From a virus, in the IMG/VR virus record IMGVR_UViG_3300046412_000056, positions 1 through 22,944 of that record: DNA of 22,944 nucleotides; one strand, given 5' to 3'. Under the pieces are notes generated by a model. It made no database searches and was not told where the DNA came from. It worked only from the letters and a program-made list of their open reading frames with translations. Positions 4,297 through 13,689 of this stretch are shown piece by piece; within the stretch, counting starts at the first letter, position 1, and every line of letters starts with the position of its first letter. A program made the translations under genes and the position numbers.

Positions 4297-7200
4297 CTAA
4301 TCTTCTTTTTAATTCGTCAATCTGTTCTTGTTGTTCTTTTATTGCTTCGATTAATACACCTACCATCTTTTCGTAGTCTACAGTTTTGTATTCTGTATCG
4401 TCTCCTAAACGTTTTTGTTCTCTAACAACTTCTGGAACTATTTTTTCTACTTCTTGTGCTATAAGACCAACTTCTGTTCTTCCTTTGCGTTCTCCATCTA
4501 TCCATTCATAAGAAACACCTTGTAGTTGTTTTACTTTTTCAAGTGAGTTTTCTAAAGGCTTGACGTTTGTTTTAAGTCTAGCATCTGAGAATGAATAGTA
4601 GGCAACAATATCACCAGCTGCGTGGAAATCTCCAGAAGCATTAAATAAACCTATTGTAGTCCTAGTAGCATCATTTAATGTGGTAAATTTAGCAAATTCC
4701 AACCCAGTATCTGTAACTACAAATCCGAAATTGTTATTTCCAGTACTAGACCAATTTCCACTACCCCTAGCTAATTTTAATCCAGAATACCATCCAGCAT
4801 ACCCTTGATTAGTTATCCATTGTTGTTGGTTTGTTCCGTTACCAATATGGAGAGGAACTACTGGTGAAGTAGTATTTATTCCTACGTTACTATGAAAATG
4901 CGTTTGAGAACGCATATTATAAACTTGAGAAACATTAGCTGTTTTTGTTGTAGTTCCACTATCATAAGTCAATATAACACCATCTGAAATTATAGCGTCT
5001 ATTGCATATTCAGCGTATGGTCCATATTCTATATTTACATTAAAATCTCCAGAACCTAAATCTTCAAAATTTACGCTTCTTATACCATTAGTATAACCTC
5101 CTTCTGTGTACCAGCTACCATTTAAATCATTATTATTATTAATCTGTGCAATAATAACAGTTCTACCTCCATCTTGACCACCTCCGTAAGATTCGTGACC
5201 TATAAGTTCAAATCTAACTCTAGCAGACTGACCAGCAATAACTCTAGCTATCTTCATCCATCCACTACTAGAAGCAGTATTATTTAAACGCCATACATAA
5301 TGTTTAGCGTTTCCGTCAGTCGTATATCCGTTAGTGCTATATAAATAACCGCTTGTAGCTAAAACATTACCGCTTGTATCTACTCTAAATCTTTCAGTAA
5401 AAGAACCAGTAGTACTTCCGTTTGCTATTTGAAGATTACCGTTATTATCTTGCCTAACTATTGTACCAACACTACTTTGTCTAAAGACTATGGCTGGATA
5501 GTTTGAAGCGTTTTCTAATAATAAAGTTGCATAACCCCAACTACCAAAAGCATCATTACTTCCTACGATATGCATTTTAGCTTCTGGATTAGTAGTATTT
5601 ACACCTACTCTACCATTAGACCTATTTAATGTAAATCTAGCACTTCCGCTTCCAGCGTCTTTTATGTAGAAATTAGTTGTACTTCCATCATCAGATTCAA
5701 GTATAACGCCTTCATTAGTATCGGTATGCATACGTAGAATTGACTTATCCTCATTACCAGATATAATACCTACTTCAGCATTACCACCTCCGCCATTTAC
5801 TTCAAGTTTATAACTAGGAGCATCAGTATTTATACCTACGTTACCTACGCTTGTAATACGCATTTTTTCTCCTCCAACATCTCCTATTGTAAAACCAGTA
5901 TTTGATGATGGACAAGATAAATCCCAATAATTATACGAAAGTTGTCTTATTCTTATTGTAGAAGCAGAACCGCTTGGCGTTTCAACTTCCAAATTTCTAT
6001 CTGGAGTTTCAGTTCCAATTCCAACTTTTCCGTCTTGAAGCACAGTTAATTTAGGTGCATCTGCCATTGAAATTTTGAAACCTCCAGCATTTACTGACAT
6101 TGAAATTTCTCCACTTAAATCATCATTTTGCCTTAAAACCATATAATCACCTCCAGCAAAATCTCCATTAGAGGCATCTAAATAAACAGAAGCTGAACCA
6201 GTACTAGTATTTCCTATGAACATTCCAGTATAATTCGTAGAACTACTTAATAGCCTAAATCCACTTGCAGACGAACCAGAATCTACATCTAGCTTGCTTA
6301 ATGGGTTTGTGTTTCCTATTCCTAAATTACCAGAAGAATTTAGAAGTAATCTTGTATTATTAGCGTCGTCATCATAGATCTGCCAATTACCAGATGCAGT
6401 AGAACTCACCACATAACATCTACCGCTTCCACCAGTAGAGTCTAAGTTTACAGAAGCTACATTACTGTTAGCTATATGCAATACTCTTTCTGTACTAGAT
6501 TGGTGCTGTACTGGAACTGTAATTCCTAAACCTAAGTTGTTGCTTATATGTGAGTAATTATACGCCCTAAAAGCAAAGTTTACATTTCCACTTGAATCTT
6601 GACCTCCAATATAAGTACCAGAACCAGTTTGTTGTAATCTTAAACTATGGTCAGTTGCAGCATCTAACGTTATTTTTATTTCTTGTGAGCTAGAACCGAA
6701 AAGTTCTAATTGAGTAGATGGAGTTGAAGTTCCGATTCCGACATATCCAGCATTAGTTATTCTAACCGCTTCTTTTAAGTCTGGAGTTCTACTTTGTTGA
6801 AATGTGTAAAAAGCCATTCCATTATTAGCACCATTAGAAGCTTCTGTTACAGTAGCTATTCTACCTCCTATATTTCCAGTATTATTTACGGAAGCATCAT
6901 TAGAACCAAAATCTAATTGAGCATTTATAGTTCCAATAGCTGTAACTGGATTTATACCACCTTCTATTTTCAATACACCAGCAATTCCATCTGCTGCTTT
7001 TACGTGCAATAATGCCTCTGGGTTATCAATCCCAATACCTACCTTACCTTCTGGGATATAAATATCACTACCATTTGCATCAATATAAAACTTTGAATCA
7101 GCACCATAAAATCCTACCGCAGCTAATTCTGCATTAGTGCTATCATACCATTTTATTTGCCCATAAGAATCAGTAGCTCCAGTTGAATTTGAATCTTTTA

Positions 7201-10189
7201 AATATAGTAATGGAGCAGTATTTGAAATGGTTAAATTACCTTCCATTGTATCTCCAGAAGGACCAGAAGAAACATAAGCACTAGCACTTAATGTAGTTAA
7301 TAAAGCGTATCCATTCCAAGTAAGCTTATCTCCAGCCTCAACAGATAATACTCCAGTATCATCAGTGTCTATATTTGTTATAGTGATTCCATCTACAGTT
7401 TGTCCAGTAGCAGAATGATTAAGCGTAATATCATCGTTAAAAGTAGCTGAACCGCTAAAAGTGTTTGCAGAAGCAAATGTAGCAGCTCCAGTTGATACAG
7501 AAAGACCCCCAGTTATATTAGTAGTTCCTCCACTTATAGAACCTCCAGAATTAAAACTAAATGACTCGTCGTTATTGATAACAATAGTTCCGTTCATTTT
7601 GAGAACGCCGTTATCTATATTTACGTCATCAGTTACCACTAAACCTCCGCCTATTTTAGTTGTTGAAAATGGGACAGCAGTTAATCCAGTAGGCTCTGTT
7701 GTGGTAGAACTAAAATAAGATGCATTAATATCGTTTTCAGCTGGTATTGCTAATATTTCTATTCCGCTATAATCTTCTCCTACTTTTATAACGAATACAT
7801 TAGCAGTTGTCCCACCTCCATATTTGAAGAACTCAAACTTCTCGCTATCTGGCTCGTTTATTTTATATAAGTCGTAATTAGCAATATTATTGTTTACCCC
7901 ATCACCTCTTGAGTGAACGTATAACCTATAGTGTAATTGACTATTTAAGTTTCCAATATCACGATGCCCAATTATGTCAATATAGTAGTAATTAGAACCA
8001 CCACTACCAGAAATATAAGGTATTTCAAATTCTATATATTTTGTTGTTGGCGTTGAACCCCAAGACGTACCATAAACTTTACGATAAAAATCTTGAGAGT
8101 CGATGCCATCTAAAGTATCAGCGTCTACGTTTAAAGCATCTACAAAGGCTTTGTTTACTCCGACAGACCAGTCTCCCCATCCGTAAGCAGTATCCCAATT
8201 AGATTTATTATATCCAGTAGCTGATAAAGTACCATTTATAGAAGTGTTACCTCCTAAAGTTATATCACCATTAGCTTGAAATCTAGCTAATAATTTGTCG
8301 TAAGTATCATCTTCACTATAATTACCACTACCGCTTAAAATAGCAAAAGAATCACTGGCGTCATTATCTCTGATTCCAATCACAACGTGACCAGATGACC
8401 TACCTTTAATCCAAGTACCAAAAGTTGACCCAGACAATAATCCAGTAATATCCGTATTACCACTTCCAAACTCACTATAAATAGTGTTTTTTATATTAGC
8501 TTCACCAGTAACAGTTAAATCCCCAGTAAGCGTATCAGTTGTGTTTAGTAAAAACTTTCCGTCTGCTTCTGTTTCCGTATAATAACGGTTATCTAACTGC
8601 CCAGCATCCAATTCCGTTTCCGTATAGTATCTGCCATCGTGATTATGTGAGTCATCAACAACCGCAGCAGTAAGCGTAACATTAGCAGAACCATCAATAG
8701 ATACGTTACCAGTTAAATCACCGCCTAAAGTAATCGTTCTAGCAGTTGCCCATTTAGAAGCAGTAGAAGCGTTACCAGTTAAAGCCCCAATAAAAGTAGG
8801 AGCGGTTACACTGTTATAAAAAAACGCCTTTGGCTTTGCAGAACCACCTTGCAATTTTAATGCTGTTTCTATATTCCCAGAAGTGGATTTTACTGAAAAA
8901 TCCATATCTGTTCTAACCGCACTATCATTAGTATCTATATCGATTCTTGCCCAAGTTTGTGGATTTCCATCAAAGTCTGTTTTAAAAACAAACTGCCCTA
9001 GTAATTCATTAGTAGTTGGATTATTACCACCTCTAAAAAATGTTATTAATGAGTTATCATTTTCTCTTGTTACTACAATGTCTTTATTGAAAGTAAAGTC
9101 ATCAGTAGCAGAAGCGTAAGTAAGTGTAGCTCCAGCCCCATTAATTGTAATACCAGCTCCATCAGCATCGGCAGCAGTAGTAGCCTCATCTGCTAAAACA
9201 ATATTCTTATCGTTTATAGTTACAGTAGTAGAGTTTACGGTTGTTGTAGTACCATCTACTCGTAAATCACCTAATATTTGTACTAAACCAGTATTATTTC
9301 CAAAAGCAGCTGGGTCAATAATAAACGTTTCTGGTCCTCTCAAATATCCGCTTGTAGTAATATTACCAGCAGAAATATCTCCTAAGGTCTTACTGTTTTT
9401 CCAAATACCGTTTGTACTATCGTAAACTAATAAATCCTTATCAGCAACAGAAGTAATACTAACATCGTGGTTATCGTGTAGATATTGTCCGTTTTCGCTT
9501 CTAACAAAAATAGTACCGTTACTCTTTTGGTTTACAGTAAACGCAACTTCTAATTTTGGATGTGGTGCAGTAGGTTCTGTTGTTTGCCATCCACCAGCAA
9601 CAGTTTCTGATACGTATAATTTACTTCCCTCAGCATATCCTAGAGTATTAAAACCTCTAACTTTACCAAACCAAGTTACTTTACCGTCTGTATCATAAGT
9701 AATATCTTCTGTGGTAACTCCTATAAAGTATTCAGCAGATACAGTACCATCAGCAATCATAGGAGCAATAGTAAGCCTACCAGAAGCACCTAAAGTACCA
9801 GTAACGTAAACTGGAGTTCCGTTAGGTATATCTTGACCTACTCCTTCTATTTGGTAATTATTTCTAACGTGAACGTGAACCTCTTGTCCTAATTGAAGCG
9901 TAGAACCATTAAGGATCACATCTACTGTTTCCTCATCATTATTCCAAGACATCTCTCCTTGTGTACCTGCTCCGCCACTTAATTGCAATAACGGTGTTAT
10001 TACTTTAGTGTTTATTGTGAATGTGCCGCTAAGTTGAGCGTCACCAGTATTATTTAAAGATAGACCAGTATCGTTTCCTAAACCATCTGTAACTACTTTA
10101 AAAGCTCCCGTCAAATTATCATTATCAGAGAGCTTTAACAGAGAGTCGTAAGTTGAGTTTATTGTTTTAGAGGTAAGAGTAATTCCCAT
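4280..10189 (-). CDS. Giant tail fibre with C-terminal S74 intramolecular chaperone
   Basis: 1969 aa, the longest gene here. The N-terminal part (about 1-240) looks like a virion-attachment region. A T4/cyanophage fibre-like segment follows (VNSTTVTINDKNIVLADEATT, about 318-338). NRYYTETE-type fibre repeats lie near 520-550. At least seven GIGTxxPxxxLxV-type repeats then recur between about 1045 and 1785. The end is a Peptidase_S74 domain: SDARLK puts the self-cleavage dyad at Ser1868 and Lys1873, followed by YEWIDG, GLIAQEVEKIVPEVV, YEKMVGVLIEAIKEQQEQI and a coiled coil. This domain trimerises the fibre and is then cut off. It presumably recognises the host surface. The ATG at 10189 follows the 39-aa gene by one base. 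Confidence 0.92.
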   Translation of the reverse strand: MGITLTSKTINSTYDSLLKLSDNDNLTGAFKVVTDGLGNDTGLSLNNTGDAQLSGTFTINTKVITPLLQLSGGAGTQGEMSWNNDEETVDVILNGSTLQLGQEVHVHVRNNYQIEGVGQDIPNGTPVYVTGTLGASGRLTIAPMIADGTVSAEYFIGVTTEDITYDTDGKVTWFGKVRGFNTLGYAEGSKLYVSETVAGGWQTTEPTAPHPKLEVAFTVNQKSNGTIFVRSENGQYLHDNHDVSITSVADKDLLVYDSTNGIWKNSKTLGDISAGNITTSGYLRGPETFIIDPAAFGNNTGLVQILGDLRVDGTTTTVNSTTVTINDKNIVLADEATTAADADGAGITINGAGATLTYASATDDFTFNKDIVVTRENDNSLITFFRGGNNPTTNELLGQFVFKTDFDGNPQTWARIDIDTNDSAVRTDMDFSVKSTSGNIETALKLQGGSAKPKAFFYNSVTAPTFIGALTGNASTASKWATARTITLGGDLTGNVSIDGSANVTLTAAVVDDSHNHDGRYYTETELDAGQLDNRYYTETEADGKFLLNTTDTLTGDLTVTGEANIKNTIYSEFGSGNTDITGLLSGSTFGTWIKGRSSGHVVIGIRDNDASDSFAILSGSGNYSEDDTYDKLLARFQANGDITLGGNTSINGTLSATGYNKSNWDTAYGWGDWSVGVNKAFVDALNVDADTLDGIDSQDFYRKVYGTSWGSTPTTKYIEFEIPYISGSGGSNYYYIDIIGHRDIGNLNSQLHYRLYVHSRGDGVNNNIANYDLYKINEPDSEKFEFFKYGGGTTANVFVIKVGEDYSGIEILAIPAENDINASYFSSTTTEPTGLTAVPFSTTKIGGGLVVTDDVNIDNGVLKMNGTIVINNDESFSFNSGGSISGGTTNITGGLSVSTGAATFASANTFSGSATFNDDITLNHSATGQTVDGITITNIDTDDTGVLSVEAGDKLTWNGYALLTTLSASAYVSSGPSGDTMEGNLTISNTAPLLYLKDSNSTGATDSYGQIKWYDSTNAELAAVGFYGADSKFYIDANGSDIYIPEGKVGIGIDNPEALLHVKAADGIAGVLKIEGGINPVTAIGTINAQLDFGSNDASVNNTGNIGGRIATVTEASNGANNGMAFYTFQQSRTPDLKEAVRITNAGYVGIGTSTPSTQLELFGSSSQEIKITLDAATDHSLRLQQTGSGTYIGGQDSSGNVNFAFRAYNYSHISNNLGLGITVPVQHQSSTERVLHIANSNVASVNLDSTGGSGRCYVVSSTASGNWQIYDDDANNTRLLLNSSGNLGIGNTNPLSKLDVDSGSSASGFRLLSSSTNYTGMFIGNTSTGSASVYLDASNGDFAGGDYMVLRQNDDLSGEISMSVNAGGFKISMADAPKLTVLQDGKVGIGTETPDRNLEVETPSGSASTIRIRQLSYNYWDLSCPSSNTGFTIGDVGGEKMRITSVGNVGINTDAPSYKLEVNGGGGNAEVGIISGNEDKSILRMHTDTNEGVILESDDGSTTNFYIKDAGSGSARFTLNRSNGRVGVNTTNPEAKMHIVGSNDAFGSWGYATLLLENASNYPAIVFRQSSVGTIVRQDNNGNLQIANGSTTGSFTERFRVDTSGNVLATSGYLYSTNGYTTDGNAKHYVWRLNNTASSSGWMKIARVIAGQSARVRFELIGHESYGGGQDGGRTVIIAQINNNNDLNGSWYTEGGYTNGIRSVNFEDLGSGDFNVNIEYGPYAEYAIDAIISDGVILTYDSGTTTKTANVSQVYNMRSQTHFHSNVGINTTSPVVPLHIGNGTNQQQWITNQGYAGWYSGLKLARGSGNWSSTGNNNFGFVVTDTGLEFAKFTTLNDATRTTIGLFNASGDFHAAGDIVAYYSFSDARLKTNVKPLENSLEKVKQLQGVSYEWIDGERKGRTEVGLIAQEVEKIVPEVVREQKRLGDDTEYKTVDYEKMVGVLIEAIKEQQEQIDELKRRLDGSTS

Positions 10190-10190
10190 C

Positions 10191-10310
10191 TTATTGCTTG
10201 TCTTTTATTATTTTAATCTTTTCCTTTTCTTCACTAGGAAGCTTCTTCAAGAAAGCCTCTAGCTTTTTGACGTTCTCTTGCTTAGGTTTGTACAATCGAT
10301 TGTACTCCAT
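10191..10310 (-). CDS. 39-aa basic helical protein
   Basis: A short gene (MEYNRLYKPKQENVKKL... ending IIKDKQ), about one third Lys, predicted to be one long amphipathic helix. Its start shares the last base of the upstream adaptor stop (TAATG), and its own stop lies one base before the giant fibre start, so it fits exactly between two real genes. There is no recognised family. It may couple translation between head-tail and fibre genes, or be a minor virion or assembly peptide. Confidence 0.55.
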   Translation of the reverse strand: MEYNRLYKPKQENVKKLEAFLKKLPSEEKEKIKIIKDKQ

Positions 10311-10825
10311 TATAGCACCCAAGAATGGAAGTTAACGTCTTTGTCTGGATACATATCTCCATTAGAGTTAGAATTGTACTCTGGGAATGTTGCCGATTGA
10401 TAAGACATATAGTCTACGAATCTACGAGTATAGAATTCAGCAGTTTCGTTAACTCTACTTAATAAAGCTCTCATCTCTTCTATTGAAACTGATTCCGAAT
10501 TCTCAGAGGTGTGCTTATACATACCTCCATTACTAATTTGATACATAGCAAATGGAAGATAAGCACTTTGAGAAAACCAAATAAGCATAGGCTTTATGTA
10601 GTCTACTAGTAAACTTTTATAATTAGCGTTTGCAACATCGTCAATCGTTCCTCCGGTAATTAAGTTTTGTAGTTTGTTGTACAGATCAGTCCCGAGGTAG
10701 TTTTGGATATGTGTATCTTGTGCTACCTCGATGAATTGTACTAACTTATCAGCGTCTACATTGCCATCTATAATGGATTTGCGTTTTAAGTCAGTTGTCG
10801 ATATAAATAATGCTTTACTTGCCAT
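10310..10825 (-). CDS. Head-tail adaptor-like protein (DUF6712-like)
   Basis: A 171-aa mostly helical protein. STTDLKRKSIIDGNVDADKLVQFIEVAQDTHIQNYLGTDLYNKLQ at the N-terminus resembles the opening of small head-tail connector proteins in Bacteroidetes phages (LKxxxxIDxNxDxxxLxxFIxxAQDxHIxxYLG). A helical middle (YIKPMLIWFSQSAYLPFAMYQISNGGMY) follows, with a conserved-looking EMRALLSRV...YTRRFVDYM helix. It lies directly after the portal gene (5-base gap), the usual place for gp6-like adaptors that bridge portal and tail. The role is inferred from context and recalled similarity. Confidence 0.65.
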   Translation of the reverse strand: MASKALFISTTDLKRKSIIDGNVDADKLVQFIEVAQDTHIQNYLGTDLYNKLQNLITGGTIDDVANANYKSLLVDYIKPMLIWFSQSAYLPFAMYQISNGGMYKHTSENSESVSIEEMRALLSRVNETAEFYTRRFVDYMSYQSATFPEYNSNSNGDMYPDKDVNFHSWVL

Positions 10826-10830
10826 AGTTC

Positions 10831-12612
10831 TTATTTTTTAATGTACGCCCCTTTATTTGGCATATCTACTGGTCTAACACTTACTTCTGGTGGATTGTTA
10901 GGAGATTGAAATCCGTCTTGTAGAGCTTCAGCTTCACTTACAGAAGTGTTTCCGGCTACCATACGTTTATAAACTCTTCTCTCCCAGTAGTGGTGGCAGT
11001 TTTTACCTCCTTTGAATTTGAATAAAGAATAGTTTCGGCCTTGATGTCCTAACTCCTTATTGATACCTCTAAAAGACATCTGATTAATGTCCTCCTTTCT
11101 AAAAACGATGTTTCTAGAAGTCAATCCTTCCATATTTTTGCAGAACTTTCTACTACCAGGAGAGTTTCTTTGTGGTTGGTAAGAGTATCTTACTTTATAT
11201 CCAGCGTTATCTTGAGTTGAGTCTTGATTAGCTTTAGCATCATCAGGCGTTACAGCTAATTTAGTTAGGTCAAACTCTTCGTTTTCGTCTGTTACTACTT
11301 CTGTATGCACAAGCTCCCATTCGTCGCTTAGAACCTCTCCTAGGCCCTCTAATTGGCTAAGCATATCTTCTCCTTCTTCGTCACTAAAGTCACAAAGTTC
11401 CTCTTTTTGAGAGGATAGCTTTTCTCCAGTTTCTTCTTCTCGTTTTACTTTAGTAGAAATGTTATCTAACTCAGTAAACTCGATTGGTTGAAGAGTAACG
11501 AAGTATAAGTTTAAGTAGATACCGTTGAAGTGCAATATCTCGTTTAATCCATCGATAATAGCTTGTTGGAACGGTCTAATAACGATGTTATCCATAAGGA
11601 TAGAAGCAGTTCTAAGCTCCTCTGCGTTATTTCCGAATCCAGTATTGTCTTTAATACCCAAAAGAATTGGAGATACAATTCCGTGACCAAGCATAATCTT
11701 TTCTCTTGACTCGTCTGCTAAGAACTGATATTGTGCGTGAGCATCTGGTAAGTGAATTGGCTCTAAGTTAGCTTGAGTTTCAACACTATCGTTAAACGTT
11801 AGTATGAATTTCCCCGCATTAGATGATCCACTAAATTTATCGTAAATCTTGCGTTCAATCAACTCTTGAGTTTCCTCGTTTGGAACTCCGTTATTGAAAT
11901 TAATTAAGAGACTTGGCTGAAGGCCATTTTTTATATTCTGAATGTGGTAATTCGATACCTCTTGCTCTAATTCAGCATATTGTAAACATCCGTTGTAGTC
12001 AACTGGAGCGTAGTAGTAGAATCCAGAACGATAAGGTTTAAGAACGAATAGCTCTTGCAAATCTCTTTTGTTACCATTACCGAAAGTAGGTATTCTTTTA
12101 GGCTTATCAGAAGGCTTTATTTCCTTCCAATTAGGGTGGTAGTAGTATGCTTTAATTACACCATCAGTAGCTTTTTCAGCTCTTAATGTTTCCATCGGGA
12201 AGTGTAATACTTTTTTGATTTCAGTCTTAGTTTTATTGTATACTACTTGTATTGCAGCTTGACCTAGCATTTTGTAATCACCAGCTACTTTTCTGATTTC
12301 CTTACCAAGCAAAAGCATTTTCATCTTAGCGTACTGAGTTGCGTTTTCTTTGCTATCAGTTGCTTCGATACCTCTACCGTAGATCATATCAGCAATACCA
12401 TTAATACACCTAGCGTTAGTAGGACTACCTAAGTAAGCATCGATAAGATTTCCAAAATAGTTATTGTCTTCTCCGTAAGCTACCCAATCCTTATTGTAAA
12501 CTTCCTTTACTTCTGGAGTTTGATAGCTAGATAGATTAATAACTCTAGTAGAACCTTGTTTAGGCTTACTAGATGATAAATCTATCGTTCTTGTCTTAAT
12601 GTTCTTTTTCAT
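10831..12612 (-). CDS. Portal protein with C-terminal Cys/His-rich extension
   Basis: 593 aa. Residues 1 to about 400 look like a phage portal: an N-terminal arm, GEDNNYFGNLIDAYLGSPTNARCINGIADMIYGRG, then HFPMETLRAE and a LGHGIVSPILLGIKDNTGFGNNAEELRTA stem/crown segment. It forms the dodecameric ring for DNA packaging at the capsid vertex. An acidic linker (about 400-470) leads to a distinct C-terminal module (about 472-550) with SRKFCKNM, KEDINQMSFRG, GHQGRNYSLFKFKGG and CHHYWERR (Cys491, His523, Cys539, His540, His541). This may bind metal. A similar tail is recalled in portal or protease proteins of Bacteroidetes phages. Its start is two bases after the upstream stop. Confidence 0.85.
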   Translation of the reverse strand: MKKNIKTRTIDLSSSKPKQGSTRVINLSSYQTPEVKEVYNKDWVAYGEDNNYFGNLIDAYLGSPTNARCINGIADMIYGRGIEATDSKENATQYAKMKMLLLGKEIRKVAGDYKMLGQAAIQVVYNKTKTEIKKVLHFPMETLRAEKATDGVIKAYYYHPNWKEIKPSDKPKRIPTFGNGNKRDLQELFVLKPYRSGFYYYAPVDYNGCLQYAELEQEVSNYHIQNIKNGLQPSLLINFNNGVPNEETQELIERKIYDKFSGSSNAGKFILTFNDSVETQANLEPIHLPDAHAQYQFLADESREKIMLGHGIVSPILLGIKDNTGFGNNAEELRTASILMDNIVIRPFQQAIIDGLNEILHFNGIYLNLYFVTLQPIEFTELDNISTKVKREEETGEKLSSQKEELCDFSDEEGEDMLSQLEGLGEVLSDEWELVHTEVVTDENEEFDLTKLAVTPDDAKANQDSTQDNAGYKVRYSYQPQRNSPGSRKFCKNMEGLTSRNIVFRKEDINQMSFRGINKELGHQGRNYSLFKFKGGKNCHHYWERRVYKRMVAGNTSVSEAEALQDGFQSPNNPPEVSVRPVDMPNKGAYIKK

Positions 12613-12613
12613 A

Positions 12614-12991
12614 CTAGTCTAAAAAAATATACTCATCAGATGAACTTGAATCTAACTCTGTATATTTGTTTGTGTTTAATGTGTGTGTTACTGTTTTACT
12701 TGTTTGGCTAGTAACGTATGCCTTATCTCTGAACCATAAGTTTCCTCCTCTTGTAAACTCTAAGTAATAAGAATTGTTTTCGTTAAGTATAGAGAATGTT
12801 ATTGGTATTGTTACGTAGTTACTATACTCGCTAGAAACAGAAGCTACAAGATCAGTAATAGTTTCAGAGTTATTTGTTCCGTCTTCAGTAATTACCAATT
12901 CCACATCGTCGTAGTCCACTCCAAAAGTAGGGAATGTTCTAGGCACGATCGTAATTGTCTGCTCTGAAGTATTTGGTAATAACTTTATCAT
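12614..12991 (-). CDS. Beta-rich small virion protein
   Basis: A 125-aa protein: an N-terminal MIKLLPNTSEQTITIVPRTF strand region, alternating hydrophobic beta strands throughout, and SYYLEFTRGGNLWFRDKAYVTSQ at about 75-97, ending in a Ser/Asp-rich tail. The strand pattern suggests an Ig-like or jelly-roll fold. Similar small beta proteins are recalled next to portal genes in Bacteroidetes phages, where they may decorate the head or neck. It is the first gene after the 13031-13056 terminator and is two bases before the portal gene. The exact function is not known. Confidence 0.6.
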   Translation of the reverse strand: MIKLLPNTSEQTITIVPRTFPTFGVDYDDVELVITEDGTNNSETITDLVASVSSEYSNYVTIPITFSILNENNSYYLEFTRGGNLWFRDKAYVTSQTSKTVTHTLNTNKYTELDSSSSDEYIFLD

Positions 12992-13030
12992 AATAAGATA
13001 ACTGAAAACGTTGTTTTTTGTTTTAGATAC

Positions 13031-13056
13031 AAAAAAAGGGAGCGTAATGCTCCCTT
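13031..13056 (-). terminator. Intrinsic terminator after the tail tube gene
   Basis: On the minus strand an 8-bp stem AAGGGAGC/GCTCCCTT with a 5-nt loop is followed directly by TTTTTTT. It starts 23 bases after the stop of the tube gene and would reduce read-through into the 125-aa and portal genes. Confidence 0.92.
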
Positions 13057-13078
13057 CTTAAACTATAGAGTAAGTTTA

Positions 13079-13603
13079 TTATCCAGTTGTAACAGATGCT
13101 CCAACTCCAGATAATGTGTCACCTAAGAAATTAGCTGGAGCTTTCTCCATACCAGTCAAGGTAAGAGTATATCCAGACATTTCGTTCATAGCAGCACCAG
13201 TTACGATAGTTCCGCCAGTAACGTCCATACCGTATTCTAATCCAGCTAAGAATAAGTTTCCATTATTATCCTCTATAATAACGTGAGGTCTAGAGTAAGA
13301 TAATAATTTCAATTCTTTGTGGTCAGTAATGCTTAATTTTTTAAGCGTAAGCTCTAATACTTGCTCGAAAGCAGTAGTTCCAGTCGCTCTATCAGACTGA
13401 ATATTTTGAGTGAAAGAAGAAGCACCTTTTACTTCGTATTTGAAAGCAGCTACAGAAGTACCAATTGAATCAACAACGTCATCGTTTGTTGAATCATAAG
13501 TAATCGTCATACCTCCAAAGTTAACGAAATAAACAGCGGTAATACCTCCTACGGAGTCCTTACAAGGTTCTATTCTTCCAAGGGATAAATTATCACAAGC
13601 CAT
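13079..13603 (-). CDS. Probable major tail (tube) protein
   Basis: 174 aa, no Trp and beta-rich. Recognisable stretches are SFTQNIQSDRATGTTAFEQVLELTLKKLS (about 61-90), HKELKLLSYSRPHVIIEDNNGNLFLAGLEYGMDVTGGTI and SGYTLTLTGMEKAPANFL. These match, from memory, a protein very common in Bacteroidetes phages beside the capsid gene. Size, beta content and its own terminators on both sides point to an abundant virion subunit, most likely the tail tube. A minor capsid or decoration protein is the alternative. The upstream leader is AT-rich without a clear Shine-Dalgarno. Confidence 0.65.
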   Translation of the reverse strand: MACDNLSLGRIEPCKDSVGGITAVYFVNFGGMTITYDSTNDDVVDSIGTSVAAFKYEVKGASSFTQNIQSDRATGTTAFEQVLELTLKKLSITDHKELKLLSYSRPHVIIEDNNGNLFLAGLEYGMDVTGGTIVTGAAMNEMSGYTLTLTGMEKAPANFLGDTLSGVGASVTTG

Positions 13604-13628
13604 TTTATATGTTTTTTATTTGTTAATT

Positions 13629-13661
13629 AAAAAAGGGTGAGTAGGCTCTATTGGCTCACCC
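13629..13661 (-). terminator. Intrinsic terminator after the capsid gene
   Basis: On the minus strand a 7-bp stem GGGTGAG/CTCACCC with a 13-nt loop is followed by TTTTTT. It lies 29 bases after the capsid stop and 26 bases before the tube gene. It is somewhat weaker than the next terminator because of the long loop. Confidence 0.85.
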
Positions 13662-13689
13662 ACCCTTGTTCTTGTCTATTCCTAAGCGA

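Noticed and set aside
3766-10189. Diversity-generating retroelement target in fibre genes
   Set aside because: No template/variable repeat pair or reverse transcriptase is visible in the window.
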